From contig NZ_AXUS01000010.1 in the NCBI RefSeq assembly GCF_000498755.1, positions 1 to 64,000 on the forward strand: a stretch of DNA of 64,000 nt. Direction: 5' to 3'. Position numbers and translations under genes: made by a program. The notes under the pieces were generated by a model. It searched no databases and had not been told where the DNA came from. It worked only from the letters and a program-made list of their open reading frames with translations. Shown piece after piece: positions 53,681 through 63,867 of this stretch (its first letter is position 1; every line of letters starts with the position of its first letter). Source of the stretch: Clostridioides mangenotii TR (GTDB taxonomy: Bacteria; Bacillota; Clostridia; Peptostreptococcales; Peptostreptococcaceae).

Positions 53681-55318
53681 TTGAGTATAGATATCGAAAT
53701 GCGACCTAAGCTAGATACTAAAACACTGTCTGAACTTAGATTAGTTGCAAAGGAACTTAATATAAAATCTGTTAGCAAGTACAAAAAAGGAGAGCTAATT
53801 GATCTTATACAGAAATCAATGGAAGAAAAAGAAGAAGATAATAATGCAAAACCGGAAGCAAATATAAATGTTTCAGTGGAAAAGAAAGAAGCTAAAAAAG
53901 CAAATAACACAATAGAGGAAACAAACAAAAAGTCTGTTAGTGTTGAAAGAGATAACACAAATGGGAACGTAAACAAAAATAGGGATGAAATAAACAATAA
54001 AGAAGTTGTTAATGGGGTTATAGTAAATAAAGACATAAATGGAAAGAACGAGAATACAAGTAGAAATGATGTAAATAATAGAAACGATTCAAATAATAAA
54101 GTTGAAAAGTCTGCACCGAGATCAAATAGATCAAATTTCAACAATGGAAAGGTAAATTACATGCCTAAACAAGTTGAGGAATCAAAAATAGTAGATGAAT
54201 TTAATACATCTAAAGAAGATGAAGTAGTAGGTGTATTAGAGATACTACAAGATGGATTTGGATTTTTAAGGGGTTCAAATTATTTATCAACAGAAGGTGA
54301 TGTCTACGTATCTCCGTCTCAAATTAGAAGATTCAATATGAAGACAGGCGATAAGGTAAAGGGTATTACAAGACATCCAAAGAGTGGAGAGAAATTTCGA
54401 GCGCTTTTATATGTACAAAAAATAAATGATGAAAATCCAGATACTGCAATAAAGAGAGTAAACTTCGAGCTGTTGACACCAATATACCCAGAAGAGAGAT
54501 TATCTCTTGAAAAGAATCAAAGTGAAATAGCTACAAGAATGATAGATTTAATATCTCCAATAGGTAAAGGACAGAGAGGTCTTATTGTTGCACCTCCAAA
54601 AGCCGGTAAAACCGTACTTCTAAAGAGCGTTGCTAATAGCATATCAAGAAACTATCCTGATGTAGATCTAATTATTTTGTTAATAGACGAAAGACCTGAG
54701 GAAGTCACAGACATGAAGGAATCAATAGATGGAGAGGTAATTTACTCTACGTTTGATCAGGCATCGAGTCATCATGTCAAAGTTGCTGAGATGGTATTGA
54801 ATAGAGCTCAAAGATTGGTTGAACACGGAAAAGATGTAGTTATTCTTTTGGATAGTATAACTAGACTTGCTAGAGCTTATAATCTAACTATATCTCCAAC
54901 TGGAAGAACACTATCTGGAGGTTTAGATCCAGGGGCACTTTACGGCCCTAAAAAGTTCTTTGGAGCAGCTAGAAATATAAGACAAGGTGGTTCTCTTACT
55001 ATTTTAGGAACAGCTCTAGTTGAGACTGGATCTAGAATGGACGACCTTATATTTGAGGAATTTAAGGGGACTGGCAATATGGAGCTTCACTTAGATAGAA
55101 AGCTAGCTGAGAAGAGAATATTCCCAGCAGTAGACATATATAAATCAGGTACAAGAAGAGAAGACTTACTTCTTTCTGATGAAGAAAAATCTGTTCTGTG
55201 GAAGCTTAGAAGAGAGATGAGCAACAATTCTATTCTTGAAATTACAGATAAGATGATTGAGTTGTTGAAGAGAACTAAAAACAATGATGAGTTTATAAAA
55301 TCAAGCAAGTCAATATAA
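53681..55318 (+). CDS. rho: Transcription termination factor Rho with Asn-rich insert
   Basis: The 545-residue hexameric RNA helicase has an N-terminal Rho-N helix bundle ([25 protein letters not shown]), then about 120 residues of low complexity rich in Asn, Lys, Glu and Asp ([11 protein letters not shown]), a cold-shock-like RNA-binding domain ([17 protein letters not shown]), and the ATPase with Walker [13 protein letters not shown], Walker [13 protein letters not shown]-loop and R-loop ([16 protein letters not shown]). The insert makes it longer than the Bacillus protein (about 427). TTG start after GGGAGGA. Followed by rpmE, as in Bacillus. Confidence 0.96.
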   Translation: MSIDIEMRPKLDTKTLSELRLVAKELNIKSVSKYKKGELIDLIQKSMEEKEEDNNAKPEANINVSVEKKEAKKANNTIEETNKKSVSVERDNTNGNVNKNRDEINNKEVVNGVIVNKDINGKNENTSRNDVNNRNDSNNKVEKSAPRSNRSNFNNGKVNYMPKQVEESKIVDEFNTSKEDEVVGVLEILQDGFGFLRGSNYLSTEGDVYVSPSQIRRFNMKTGDKVKGITRHPKSGEKFRALLYVQKINDENPDTAIKRVNFELLTPIYPEERLSLEKNQSEIATRMIDLISPIGKGQRGLIVAPPKAGKTVLLKSVANSISRNYPDVDLIILLIDERPEEVTDMKESIDGEVIYSTFDQASSHHVKVAEMVLNRAQRLVEHGKDVVILLDSITRLARAYNLTISPTGRTLSGGLDPGALYGPKKFFGAARNIRQGGSLTILGTALVETGSRMDDLIFEEFKGTGNMELHLDRKLAEKRIFPAVDIYKSGTRREDLLLSDEEKSVLWKLRREMSNNSILEITDKMIELLKRTKNNDEFIKSSKSI

Positions 55319-55412
55319 CTGATAAATTTACAAAATTAAATAAGCATCAATAGTCTTATATTAATTATGATAAAGAATAGACATAAGTTAGAATTATTGG
55401 AACAAAATGTTC

Positions 55413-55441
55413 TTGAATGCCATAATAACTTGTGCTATAAT
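55413..55441 (+). promoter_or_regulatory. SigA promoter of rpmE
   Basis: TTGAAT (55413-55418) and a perfect TATAAT (55436-55441) with a 17-bp spacer. Confidence 0.7.
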
Positions 55442-55513
55442 GGTGTAGTTGTTAATGTAGAAAAAAACTAAAAAGTTAAATTTTATGTTTAAATAAAGAG
55501 AGAGGTGATTCTA

Positions 55514-55720
55514 GTGCAAAAAGAAATACAACCAAATTACAATCCAGTTGAAGTACACTGTGCTTGTGGAAACACTTTTATTGCTGGTTCAACTAAGGAC
55601 GAAATAAAAGTTGAAATTTGTTCAGAGTGCCATCCATTCTACACAGGTAAGCAAAAGAATGTGGAAAAAGGTGGAAGAATCGACAAGTTCAAAAAGAGAT
55701 TCAATATGGACATGGACTAA
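55514..55720 (+). CDS. rpmE: 50S ribosomal protein L31, zinc-binding (C+) type
   Basis: The 68-residue product starts [21 protein letters not shown] and carries [15 protein letters not shown]. The four Cys (CAC..C..C) define the zinc-binding form. GTG at 55514 chosen since AGAGGTGA lies just upstream and homologues start there. Own promoter and terminator. Confidence 0.96.
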   Translation: MQKEIQPNYNPVEVHCACGNTFIAGSTKDEIKVEICSECHPFYTGKQKNVEKGGRIDKFKKRFNMDMD

Positions 55721-55733
55721 ATGTTATAAAAGT

Positions 55734-55764
55734 GGAGTTGGAGCGTACCAACTCCTATTTTATT
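55734..55764 (+). terminator. Rho-independent terminator after rpmE
   Basis: GGAGTTGG / CCAACTCC, loop AGCGTA, then TATTTTATT. Confidence 0.88.
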
Positions 55765-55834
55765 ACCCAAAATCGGTTAAATATGTTAAAATTCAAATAA
55801 GTTATTTATTTAATGTGTATTTAAGGAGCGGAAT

Positions 55835-56755
55835 ATGAAAAAACAATCAGTTGGTGGTCAAGCTGTCATCGAAGGTGTCATGATGCAATCTAAAGAACGT
55901 AGAGCGATTGCAGTAAGGAAGACAGATGGAGATATCACCATAAAAAATGAAACTATAGAAAGCTGGGTAAGAGATAGAAAATTAGACAAAGTACCTTTTT
56001 TAAGAGGTGGTTTGATTATGATAGAGACGATGATAGAAGGTGTAAAGAGCCTAAACTATTCTTCAGAAGTTTTTTTAGGAGAAGAGGGAGAAGAAGATGA
56101 TAAGTTCGATATTTTTATAAAGAAAATATTTAAAGATAAGGCAAATGATGTGATAATATTTTTATCAATGGCGATTGCTATGGTATTGTCAGTTGGTTTA
56201 TTTGTTCTTATACCTACACTTACAGGTGGACTTTTCGCAAGTATTGTAAAAAATGATATTATATTAAACCTTATTGAGGGAATGATAAGAATATGCATTT
56301 TATTTACATATATAGTATTGGTGTCTAAAAGCAAGGATATCGAGAGGGTGTTCCAGTATCATGGTGCAGAGCACAAATCGATTCACTGCTATGAAAATGA
56401 CGAAAAATTAACTGTAGAAAACGCTAGAAAGTACAAAAGATTGCATCCAAGATGTGGTACTAACTTCCTATTTATAGTTATGGCTACATCTATAATACTT
56501 TTTTCTTTCTTTGGTTGGCCAAATCCTATTGTGAGAATAGGCGTGAGAATTATATGTATTCCGGTTGTTTCGGGTATAGCATATGAGATTATTAGGATGC
56601 TTGGTAAATACGACAACAAGATTACTAGGATAATTGCTTATCCTGGAATGATGCTTCAGTACTTTACAACAAAAGATCCTGACGACGAACAACTTGAGGT
56701 TGCCTTAGAGTCTTTAAAAGCTGTATTGAATGAGGAAAAAAGGGAGATATTATGA
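55835..56755 (+). CDS. DUF1385 membrane protein
   Basis: The 306-residue product begins with the family signature SVGGQAVIEGVMMQS. It has about four to five helices, and the conserved HGAEHKSIHCYEN and RLHPRCGTNFLF, whose His/Cys spacing suggests a metal site. Widely found beside prmC and prfA in clostridia, perhaps acting in membrane or thiol metabolism; function unproven. The stop overlaps the prmC start (ATGATTATA at 56752), so they are coupled. Confidence 0.93.
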   Translation: MKKQSVGGQAVIEGVMMQSKERRAIAVRKTDGDITIKNETIESWVRDRKLDKVPFLRGGLIMIETMIEGVKSLNYSSEVFLGEEGEEDDKFDIFIKKIFKDKANDVIIFLSMAIAMVLSVGLFVLIPTLTGGLFASIVKNDIILNLIEGMIRICILFTYIVLVSKSKDIERVFQYHGAEHKSIHCYENDEKLTVENARKYKRLHPRCGTNFLFIVMATSIILFSFFGWPNPIVRIGVRIICIPVVSGIAYEIIRMLGKYDNKITRIIAYPGMMLQYFTTKDPDDEQLEVALESLKAVLNEEKREIL

Positions 56756-57708
56756 TTATAAGTGATTTAATTAAAATATACTCAGACAAATTAGTAGATA
56801 TAAGTGATACACCTAGATTAGATGTAGATATGATGCTTTGTAAAGCATTGGGTAATGTAGATCGAATATACATACACATGAATATAGATCGAGAATTAGA
56901 TAAGGATAAACAGGAGTATTTTGAAAAAATGTTTGAAGATAGGTTGAAAGGTAGACCTATAGCCTATATTTTAAACAATAGAGAGTTTATGGGACTGGAT
57001 TTTTACGTCGAAGAAGGTGTGTTAATCCCAAGACCAGATACAGAAATTTTAGTTGAAGAGATAATATATGTATACAACAAACAAGGAAGTGCAACAGTTT
57101 TATTGGAAGATAGCAATGAAGAGAGTAGCGATGCTTCAAGAGAATTAGAGAAAGAAAGATTAAGTAGAAATTTAAAAAAAGATCTAAAAGAAGAATTAAA
57201 AATAGTAGAGATAGGTACTGGATCAGGAGCTATAACTGTAAGCCTAGCCAAGTACTTAAAAAGCAGTACAGTGTTATCACTTGATATATCGGATACTGCA
57301 CTAAAAATAGGAGAGAAAAATGCTGTAAACAACGGCGTTATAGATAGAGTTAGTTTTAAAAAGTCAAATATGTTCTCAGCTATAGAAAAAGAGGATATAA
57401 AGTTTGACATAGTAGTTTCAAATCCACCCTATATTAGAAGGGCCGATATGGATACTCTTCAAAAGCAGGTAAAGGACTTTGAACCACATTTAGCATTAGA
57501 TGGGGGATTGGATGGATTAAACTTTTATAGAAGTATAACCAGAGAGTCCAAAAAATATCTAAAACATGGCGGTATGTTAGCTTATGAAGTAGGTCATGAT
57601 CAAGCTGAAGAAGTGTCAAACATACTTAAAGATGAAGGATTTAAAAAAATATACACAAAGAAAGATCTACAATCAATCGATAGAGTTGTTATAGGATTTA
57701 ATTTATGA
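56752..57708 (+). CDS. prmC: Peptide chain release factor N5-glutamine methyltransferase
   Basis: The 318-residue product has an N-terminal helical domain recognising the release factor and a SAM methyltransferase with VEIGTGSGAITVSLAKYL and the catalytic NPPYIRR. It methylates the Gln of the GGQ loop in release factors, matching its position before prfA. Odd feature: about 40 charged residues (EDSNEESSDASRELEKERL onward, near 115-155) are inserted just ahead of motif I, where most homologues have a short link. Confidence 0.95.
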   Translation: MIISDLIKIYSDKLVDISDTPRLDVDMMLCKALGNVDRIYIHMNIDRELDKDKQEYFEKMFEDRLKGRPIAYILNNREFMGLDFYVEEGVLIPRPDTEILVEEIIYVYNKQGSATVLLEDSNEESSDASRELEKERLSRNLKKDLKEELKIVEIGTGSGAITVSLAKYLKSSTVLSLDISDTALKIGEKNAVNNGVIDRVSFKKSNMFSAIEKEDIKFDIVVSNPPYIRRADMDTLQKQVKDFEPHLALDGGLDGLNFYRSITRESKKYLKHGGMLAYEVGHDQAEEVSNILKDEGFKKIYTKKDLQSIDRVVIGFNL

Positions 57709-57751
57709 TAAAATATAAGACTGAGAAGTTACGATTAAAGAGGTGAGGATT

Positions 57752-58816
57752 ATGCTAAAAAAATTAGAAGTATTAGAAGATACGTATAGGGATTTGAGCG
57801 ATAAAATTGGAGATCCTGATATAATAAACGATCAAAAAATATGGCAGAAATACGTAAAAGAGCACTCGGATTTAGAGCCAATAATAATGAAATACAGAGA
57901 GTACAAAGACGTTTTAAATAATATAAATGAATCAAAAGAAATTTTACAAGAAGAATCGGATGAAGAGATGAGAGAATTGGCTAAGATGGAACTTTCAGAA
58001 AATGAAGAAAAAGTTGAGCCGATAGAGAACGAAATAAAAATCCTGCTACTTCCAAAAGACCCTAACGATGATAAAAACGTTATTGTCGAGATAAGAGGTG
58101 GAGCTGGTGGAGACGAAGCAGCTTTATTTGCAGGAGACCTTTTCAGAATGTATACTAGATATGCAGAGAGAAGAAGATGGAAGATGGAGTTACTCAGTGC
58201 AAACGATACTGGTGTTGGTGGATACAAGGAAGTTTCGTTTATGATAAAAGGTAAGGGTGCATACTCAAGACTTAAATACGAGTCTGGAGTTCACAGAGTT
58301 CAAAGAATACCTTCAACAGAATCAGGCGGAAGAATCCATACATCAACTGCTACGGTTGCAGTTTTACCAGAAGTTGGTGATGTTGAAGTAGATATCAACC
58401 CAAATGACATAAGAGTAGACGTTTTCCGTTCATCAGGAAATGGTGGGCAGAGTGTCAACACTACGGATTCAGCTGTTAGGGTTACGCATATACCAACAGG
58501 TGAAGTTGTTTCATGTCAAGATGGAAAATCACAATTAAAGAATAAAGAGCAGGCATTAAAGATATTAAAAGCTAGACTTTACGACAAAGCTTTAGCAGAG
58601 CAGAATAAAGATATAGCAGCAGAGAGAAAGAGTCAAGTTGGTACTGGAGATAGATCTGAGAGAATCAGAACTTACAACTTCCCACAAGGAAGAATAAGTG
58701 ATCACAGAATAAACTTAACTTTATACAAGCTTGATTCATTTTTAGATGGCGATATAGATGAAATGATAGATGCTTTAATTACTGTTGATCAAACAGAAAA
58801 AATGACGGCAATATAA
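57752..58816 (+). CDS. prfA: Peptide chain release factor 1
   Basis: The 354-residue factor reads UAA and UAG. Motifs: the catalytic [15 protein letters not shown] (near residue 230) and upstream [14 protein letters not shown]. The anticodon-like PxT motif falls in ...[12 protein letters not shown]. Start at the ATG at 57752, behind AGAGGTGAGG. Follows prmC by 43 bases, terminator downstream. Confidence 0.97.
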   Translation: MLKKLEVLEDTYRDLSDKIGDPDIINDQKIWQKYVKEHSDLEPIIMKYREYKDVLNNINESKEILQEESDEEMRELAKMELSENEEKVEPIENEIKILLLPKDPNDDKNVIVEIRGGAGGDEAALFAGDLFRMYTRYAERRRWKMELLSANDTGVGGYKEVSFMIKGKGAYSRLKYESGVHRVQRIPSTESGGRIHTSTATVAVLPEVGDVEVDINPNDIRVDVFRSSGNGGQSVNTTDSAVRVTHIPTGEVVSCQDGKSQLKNKEQALKILKARLYDKALAEQNKDIAAERKSQVGTGDRSERIRTYNFPQGRISDHRINLTLYKLDSFLDGDIDEMIDALITVDQTEKMTAI

Positions 58817-58825
58817 TAGAAATTA

Positions 58826-58880
58826 AAGAGTTGTCTCAATCTAAGAATTAATTCGGATTTTGAGACAACTTTTTTTGTAG
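58826..58880 (+). terminator. Rho-independent terminator after prfA
   Basis: AGTTGTCTCA / TGAGACAACT with inner AATC/GGATT-type pairing and a TTTTTTTG tail. Confidence 0.9.
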
Positions 58881-58935
58881 ATAGGCATGTTAACTCTTTT
58901 TTAAGTATATACTTTTTATATACAGGAGGGATAAC

Positions 58936-59616
58936 ATGATACTAAAGGTGACTATGATCGGTTTGATCGCCGGAGTTGTAGGAACAGGAATGGGTGGATT
59001 AATTTCCGTCTTATTTAGAAAAAAAGTAGACAAATATATAAATTTTTTCATGGGCCTATCTGGCGGAATAATGTTGGCAGTAGTAGTTTTCGATTTAATG
59101 AGAGAATCGATGGATGCTATGGGAATCTTGGGTACCGTTGTATTCACATTCATAGGTGCTATTTTAACTATGTACATAAAAACAAAGCTTCATTTTTCTG
59201 GAGATATGAGGTCGGGTTACTTAATTTTTATAAGCATACTCATGCACAACCTTCCAGAGGGACTTGCAATAGGCTCTTCATTTATGTCGACAGAGAAGTT
59301 GGGTATAACGCTTGCAATAGTAATTGGACTTCACAATATTCCGGAGGGATTGGCTATGGCTCTGGGGCTTATCGGAAGTAAAATGAAGATCAGCAAGGTA
59401 ATACTTTTCACATTGATAGCAGGTATACCTATGGGGATAGGAAGTTTTCTTGGAGTATACTTTGCTGGAATATTTAGTTCTCTTTTAGGCGTATTTTTAG
59501 CAATGGCAGCCGGAGCGATGATATATGTAGTATTAGAGGAAATATTTCCAAAGTCGCGAAGTATGTACTGTGTAGTAGGCTTTTTAATTGGAACATTGAT
59601 CGTAGGTTATATCTAA
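58936..59616 (+). CDS. ZIP family metal transporter
   Basis: The 226-residue protein has about eight helices. The two ZIP metal-binding helices are clear: LMHNLPEGLAIGSS (TM4) and LHNIPEGLAMALG (TM5). It imports divalent metal such as zinc, manganese or iron; the specificity cannot be read. AGGAGGG before the ATG. It stands between prfA and the t6A gene; the gap to ywlC is 22 bases. Confidence 0.92.
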   Translation: MILKVTMIGLIAGVVGTGMGGLISVLFRKKVDKYINFFMGLSGGIMLAVVVFDLMRESMDAMGILGTVVFTFIGAILTMYIKTKLHFSGDMRSGYLIFISILMHNLPEGLAIGSSFMSTEKLGITLAIVIGLHNIPEGLAMALGLIGSKMKISKVILFTLIAGIPMGIGSFLGVYFAGIFSSLLGVFLAMAAGAMIYVVLEEIFPKSRSMYCVVGFLIGTLIVGYI

Positions 59617-59647
59617 AACTATAATTGATAAGGTAGGTATGCAAAAG

Positions 59648-60709
59648 ATGAAGACGACTATATATGAAATAAATATAGACAATATAGATGAAATAGATAA
59701 ACAAAAGATAAAAGAGTTTGCAGAGCTCCTAAAGCAAGGAGAAACGGTAATATTTCCTACAGAGACTGTCTACGGTCTAGGGGCAAATGCACTTGATGAA
59801 AATGCAGTGTCAAAGATATATGGGGCAAAGGGTAGACCGAGTGATAACCCTCTTATAGTACATATATACGATAAGGGCGAAGTCTACGATCTTGCATCAG
59901 AAGTTACTGAAAATGCAAAGATTGTGATGGAAAAATTTTGGCCTGGTCCAATAACTATGATACTAAAAAAGAAGGACATAGTACCAAGTAGGACTAGCGG
60001 AGGTCTAGATACTGTAGCAATAAGAATGCCATCACATAAAATAGCACGAGAGATAATAAAAGAGGCCGGGGTGCCTATAGCAGCTCCTTCTGCAAACATA
60101 TCAGGTAGACCATCTCCAACAAAGGCTAAGCACGTAATTGATGAGATGACTGGTAGGGTTTCTGGGATACTTGCTGGGGACGATTGTAACTTTGGGCTGG
60201 AGTCGACAGTGATAGATTTGACTTCTGATATACCGATGATCCTTAGACCTGGTAGTATTACTAAAGAAGATCTAGAAAGAGAACTTGGACAGGTTGAAAT
60301 CGATCCTTCGTTAAATAAAAAGTCAGATAATATAAAAGCAAAAGCACCAGGTATGAAGTATACACATTATTCTCCTAATGCAGAAGTATTTATTGTGGCT
60401 GGAGATAAAAAAGATGTGGTTAATAAGATAAATAATATGGTAAAATTGGATAAGGAAGCTGGTTTAACTTCAGGGATAATGTGTATAAATGATAGAAAAG
60501 AATACTATGATGGTGTAGTAATCGGGCTTGGAGACACTCTAGAAGAGGTTGCTAGCCATTTATTCGATTCACTTATAGAGATGGACAAGCTAAAAGTAGA
60601 TAAAATATATTCAGAGAATTTCCCTACAGAAGGAGTTGGAAGAGCTATAATGAATAGACTTCTAAAATCTGCAGGATACAAAATAATAGATGCTAAAAAG
60701 GAGTGTTAA
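59648..60709 (+). CDS. ywlC: L-threonylcarbamoyladenylate synthase (TsaC/Sua5)
   Basis: The 353-residue long-form Sua5 has a YrdC domain (FPTETVYGLGANAL, KGRPSDNPLIVHI, VAIRMPSHKIAR, SANISGRPSPT) and a C-terminal Sua5 domain after the linker KAPGMKYTHYSPNAEVF. It makes threonylcarbamoyl-AMP for t6A37 of tRNA. Start at the second ATG (59648), ten bases after AAGGTAGG; the ATG at 59639 is too close to that site. It is followed by ywlE and rpiB, nearly as in Bacillus. Confidence 0.95.
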   Translation: MKTTIYEINIDNIDEIDKQKIKEFAELLKQGETVIFPTETVYGLGANALDENAVSKIYGAKGRPSDNPLIVHIYDKGEVYDLASEVTENAKIVMEKFWPGPITMILKKKDIVPSRTSGGLDTVAIRMPSHKIAREIIKEAGVPIAAPSANISGRPSPTKAKHVIDEMTGRVSGILAGDDCNFGLESTVIDLTSDIPMILRPGSITKEDLERELGQVEIDPSLNKKSDNIKAKAPGMKYTHYSPNAEVFIVAGDKKDVVNKINNMVKLDKEAGLTSGIMCINDRKEYYDGVVIGLGDTLEEVASHLFDSLIEMDKLKVDKIYSENFPTEGVGRAIMNRLLKSAGYKIIDAKKEC

Positions 60710-60711
60710 AT

Positions 60712-61161
60712 TTGAATATATTAGTAGTATGTACAGGTAACACATGCAGAAGTCCTATGGCAGAGAGACTATTAAAGGAAGCGATCAAAGATTCTGGTAA
60801 AAATATAAAAAATTACAATATATACTCTGCAGGGTTATCTACAGCAAATGGAATGAAGGCTTCAGGAAACTCGATTCAGATTTTAAAAGAAAACAATATT
60901 GATTTATCAGATCACAACAGCACTGAGTTAATAGAGGATCTTTTAAATAAATCAGATCTGGTTTTAACTATGACTAGGACTCATAAAAATTTTTTAGTAG
61001 AAGCTCTTCCTAATTATGCAAATAAAGTTTATACTTTTAGAGGGTTTGCTGAACTTGGAGAAAGAGATATATCAGACCCGTTTGGTGGAGATTTAGAAAT
61101 TTACAGAAATACATACAATGAAATTAAAGAAGCAGTAGATAAAATAGTAGAAAAAATATAA
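60712..61161 (+). CDS. ywlE: Low-molecular-weight protein phosphatase (arginine/tyrosine)
   Basis: The 149-residue product carries the P-loop VVCTGNTCRSPMAE at the N-terminus and the general acid Asp in DISDPFGG. The Thr in the P-loop (CTGNTCR) is the residue that favours phospho-arginine in Bacillus YwlE, so an arginine phosphatase is the better guess. TTG at 60712 chosen because AAAAGGAG lies ahead; GTG at 60703 would overlap that site. Three bases after the ywlC stop. Confidence 0.92.
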   Translation: MNILVVCTGNTCRSPMAERLLKEAIKDSGKNIKNYNIYSAGLSTANGMKASGNSIQILKENNIDLSDHNSTELIEDLLNKSDLVLTMTRTHKNFLVEALPNYANKVYTFRGFAELGERDISDPFGGDLEIYRNTYNEIKEAVDKIVEKI

Positions 61162-61178
61162 TTTCTGGAGGTTGTAAA

Positions 61179-61634
61179 GTGAAAATTGGACTTGGTAGTG
61201 ATCATGGAGGCTATAATTTAAAAAAAGATATAATAGCTTACTTAGAGAAAAAAGGAATAGAATGTGTAGATTTTGGAACAAAAAATAACGTTGATTCAGT
61301 AGATTACCCTATTTATGGAGAAAAAGTTGCTGAAGCAGTAGTTTCAAAAGACGTAGATTATGGTATACTATGCTGTGGCACTGGTATAGGTATATCTCTT
61401 GCTGCGAATAAAGTTCCTGGAATTAGATGTGCAGTAGTATCAGATACATTCTCAGCAAAGATGTCAAAAGCTCACAATGACGCTAATATGCTGTCATTAG
61501 GGGAAAGAGTACTTGGTAGAGGACTAGCTCTTGAAATAGTAGACGCTTGGATAGAAACAGAATTCGAAGGCGGAAGACATGATAAGAGAGTCAATATAAT
61601 TAAATCTATAGAAGAAAAATATAACAAAAAATAG
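61179..61634 (+). CDS. rpiB: Ribose-5-phosphate isomerase B
   Basis: The 151-residue product converts ribose 5-phosphate and ribulose 5-phosphate. Motifs: [12 protein letters not shown] at the start, the catalytic Cys in [15 protein letters not shown], and [17 protein letters not shown] start after TGGAGG. It is part of the tight ywlC-ywlE-rpiB-upp run (gaps 2-17 bases). Confidence 0.96.
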   Translation: MKIGLGSDHGGYNLKKDIIAYLEKKGIECVDFGTKNNVDSVDYPIYGEKVAEAVVSKDVDYGILCCGTGIGISLAANKVPGIRCAVVSDTFSAKMSKAHNDANMLSLGERVLGRGLALEIVDAWIETEFEGGRHDKRVNIIKSIEEKYNKK

Positions 61635-61645
61635 GAGGAATAAAG

Positions 61646-62275
61646 ATGGGAAAAGTAACAGAAACGAATCATCCATTAATTCAACACAAATTAACGTTTA
61701 TGAGAGAAAAGGACACAGGATCAAAAGATTTCAGAGAGCTATTAACAGAGATAACTATGTTAATGGGATATGAAATAACAAAGGATATGCAGTTAAGCGA
61801 AGTTGAAATTGAGACTCCTATTGGAAAAACAAAGTCAAAAGTATTATCAGGAAAAAAATTAGCAATAATACCAATACTTAGAGCAGGTCTTGGAATGGTA
61901 GACGGGCTAGTAAATTTAATACCAGCAGCAAAAGTTGGACATGTTGGTCTTTACAGAGACCCAGAGACATTAAAACCAGTTGAGTACTACTGCAAATTGC
62001 CAGAAGATATAGGTTCAAGAGAATTACTAGTAGTAGATCCAATGTTAGCTACAGGTGGATCAGCAGTTGCTGCAATAGAAGTACTTAAAGGTTACGGAGC
62101 TAAGAATATAAAATTAGTAAACTTAGTTGCTGCACCAGAGGGAATTGCTGAAGTTCATAAATATCATCCAGATGTTGATATATATATAGCTTCAATTGAT
62201 GAAAAGTTAGATGATCACGGTTATATAGTTCCTGGTTTAGGTGATGCTGGGGATAGATTATACGGTACTAAGTAA
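61646..62275 (+). CDS. upp: Uracil phosphoribosyltransferase
   Basis: The 209-residue enzyme joins uracil and PRPP to UMP. Motifs: [19 protein letters not shown], the PRPP site [17 protein letters not shown], and the uracil site [17 protein letters not shown]. Full length. AGGAGGA before the ATG. Terminator 60 bases downstream ends the operon. Confidence 0.97.
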   Translation: MGKVTETNHPLIQHKLTFMREKDTGSKDFRELLTEITMLMGYEITKDMQLSEVEIETPIGKTKSKVLSGKKLAIIPILRAGLGMVDGLVNLIPAAKVGHVGLYRDPETLKPVEYYCKLPEDIGSRELLVVDPMLATGGSAVAAIEVLKGYGAKNIKLVNLVAAPEGIAEVHKYHPDVDIYIASIDEKLDDHGYIVPGLGDAGDRLYGTK

Positions 62276-62336
62276 ACTGTTCACTGGGTAAGCCCATGAG
62301 GTGTTGTAGATAACAAATATTATATATTTTTATAAA

Positions 62337-62386
62337 AACTGTATTAAATTGAGATTAAATTCAATTTGATACAGCTTTTTTATTAT
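62337..62386 (+). terminator. Rho-independent terminator after upp
   Basis: AACTGTATTAAATTG pairs with CAATTTGATACAGCTT (G-U allowed), then TTTTTATT. Confidence 0.85.
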
Positions 62387-62739
62387 TTGGAAGAGATATT
62401 TTGTCGTTTAAGTATACCTTAAATCAATTTAAATACACCTCTTTATTATGCCTATATTTACTAAAAAACCTATTTTTTATCAATATAACAAAATACTTTG
62501 TTTTTAAAATAATTAGGCGAAAAATTAATATATCTTTAACACAAATGTAGTTGATTTATATAAGTGTAAAGAATATAATATTTGAAATAAAAGTATAAAA
62601 AGAACGAAAGATTCTCAAAATATATTTATCAAAACGATAAAATTCTTGATATGAGAAATTATTCGACAATAATCTTGATGAAGTGTCAATGAAAGTAAGT
62701 ATTCTCCAAGTTTCTTTTAGATTCGATAAATAGAAAAAG
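62387..62739 (+). other. Upstream region of the sigma-54 promoter, with nested inverted repeats
   Basis: No gene. TTCTCA (62612-62617) and TGAGAA (62652-62657) enclose TTTATC-AAAAC-GATAAA (62625-62641). This lies about 100 bases before the sigma-54-like promoter, the usual distance for an enhancer-binding activator. Confidence 0.4.
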
Positions 62740-62757
62740 TTGGCATATTATTTGCTT
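62740..62757 (+). promoter_or_regulatory. Sigma-54-like promoter of the yqeB gene
   Basis: TTGGCATATTATTTGCTT contains the -24 GG and -12 GC dinucleotides at 12-base distance. It fits TGGCAC-N5-TTGCW with one change. The start codon lies 84 bases downstream. Confidence 0.65.
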
Positions 62758-62840
62758 GTATATTAAGCAAATAAATAATATATTAACAAAAATAAACTTT
62801 AAGTTTTTACTTGTTGAAATGAATTGATAGAGGTGAATAA

Positions 62841-63656
62841 ATGAGCCGTATAGTAGTAAGAGGTGCAGGAGATTTATCAACAGCAGTTATTCATAAGTTG
62901 CACAAAAGTGGCTATAAGGTAATAGCTTTAGAAATTGAGAAACCACAGGCAATACGTAGGCAAGTTTCTTTTTGTGAGGCTGTGTACGAAGGTGAAGTTG
63001 AGGTCGAAGGTGTTAAATGCAGGCTATGTAATGATTTAGATGAGATTGAAAGTGTGTTAGATGATGATAAAGTTCCACTGATAATCGACCCAAATTGTCA
63101 AATATTAGCGAAAATTCAGCCAGATGTACTTGTAGATGCGATCATTGCCAAGTATAATGTAGGTACCGACAAATCGATGGCGCCTACGACAATAGCACTT
63201 GGACCAGGATTTTGTGCAGGAAAAGATGTTGATATGGTAGTAGAAACGATGAGAGGTCACAACCTAGGTAGAATAATAACCGATGGATTCGCAATACCGA
63301 ATACAGGTGCTCCGGGTTCGATTGGAGGAGTGACAAAGGAAAGAGTTATGTACGCTAGCTGTGAAGGCAGAATTGAAAACGTTTCCAGAATTGGAGATAT
63401 TGTAGAAAAAGATCAGATCATTTGTTATATTAGAGATGAAGAGACTGGTGAGAAGCACGAAATAAGAGCGACGATAAGTGGAGTCCTAAGAGGTCTATTA
63501 AAAGATGGATTATACGCGAAAAATAAACTGAAAATTTTGGATATAGACCCAAGAATAGAAGAAGTAAATAATTCATTTACTATTTCTGATAAGGGAAGAT
63601 GTATAGCAGGTGGAGTTTTAGAGGCAGTTCTTAGAAGTAAAGTTATGCCGTATTAA
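62841..63656 (+). CDS. yqeB: EF2563/YqeB-type selenium-dependent molybdenum hydroxylase accessory protein
   Basis: The 271-residue product starts with a Rossmann-like motif VVRGAGDLSTAVIHKLHKSGY, then FCEAVYEGEVEVEG, TIALGPGFCAGKDVDMVVETMRGHNLGR and GSIGGVTKERV, and ends RCIAGGVLEAVL. This is TIGR03309, a marker of the selenium-dependent molybdenum hydroxylases (xanthine and related purine dehydrogenases). It probably matures the selenium-containing cofactor; the exact step is not known. GAGGTGA before the ATG. The gene interrupts the usual upp-comEB neighbourhood and has a sigma-54-like promoter. Confidence 0.9.
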   Translation: MSRIVVRGAGDLSTAVIHKLHKSGYKVIALEIEKPQAIRRQVSFCEAVYEGEVEVEGVKCRLCNDLDEIESVLDDDKVPLIIDPNCQILAKIQPDVLVDAIIAKYNVGTDKSMAPTTIALGPGFCAGKDVDMVVETMRGHNLGRIITDGFAIPNTGAPGSIGGVTKERVMYASCEGRIENVSRIGDIVEKDQIICYIRDEETGEKHEIRATISGVLRGLLKDGLYAKNKLKILDIDPRIEEVNNSFTISDKGRCIAGGVLEAVLRSKVMPY

Positions 63657-63867
63657 GGCTGTTTGATAAAAAAAGCGATGTCAAAAAATAGCAATTTGTG
63701 GATTTTATTAAAATAAGTTATCAAAATATCAATTATTAAATACAAAAAGTATACTCAAATTCTTTGAAGGTGTTATAATATTTATTATTAGTTTAAATGA
63801 ATATGAATTAAAATATATTAGTTAGAATATTCATAACATAATACATCAATAAGGGAGTTGGATATAC

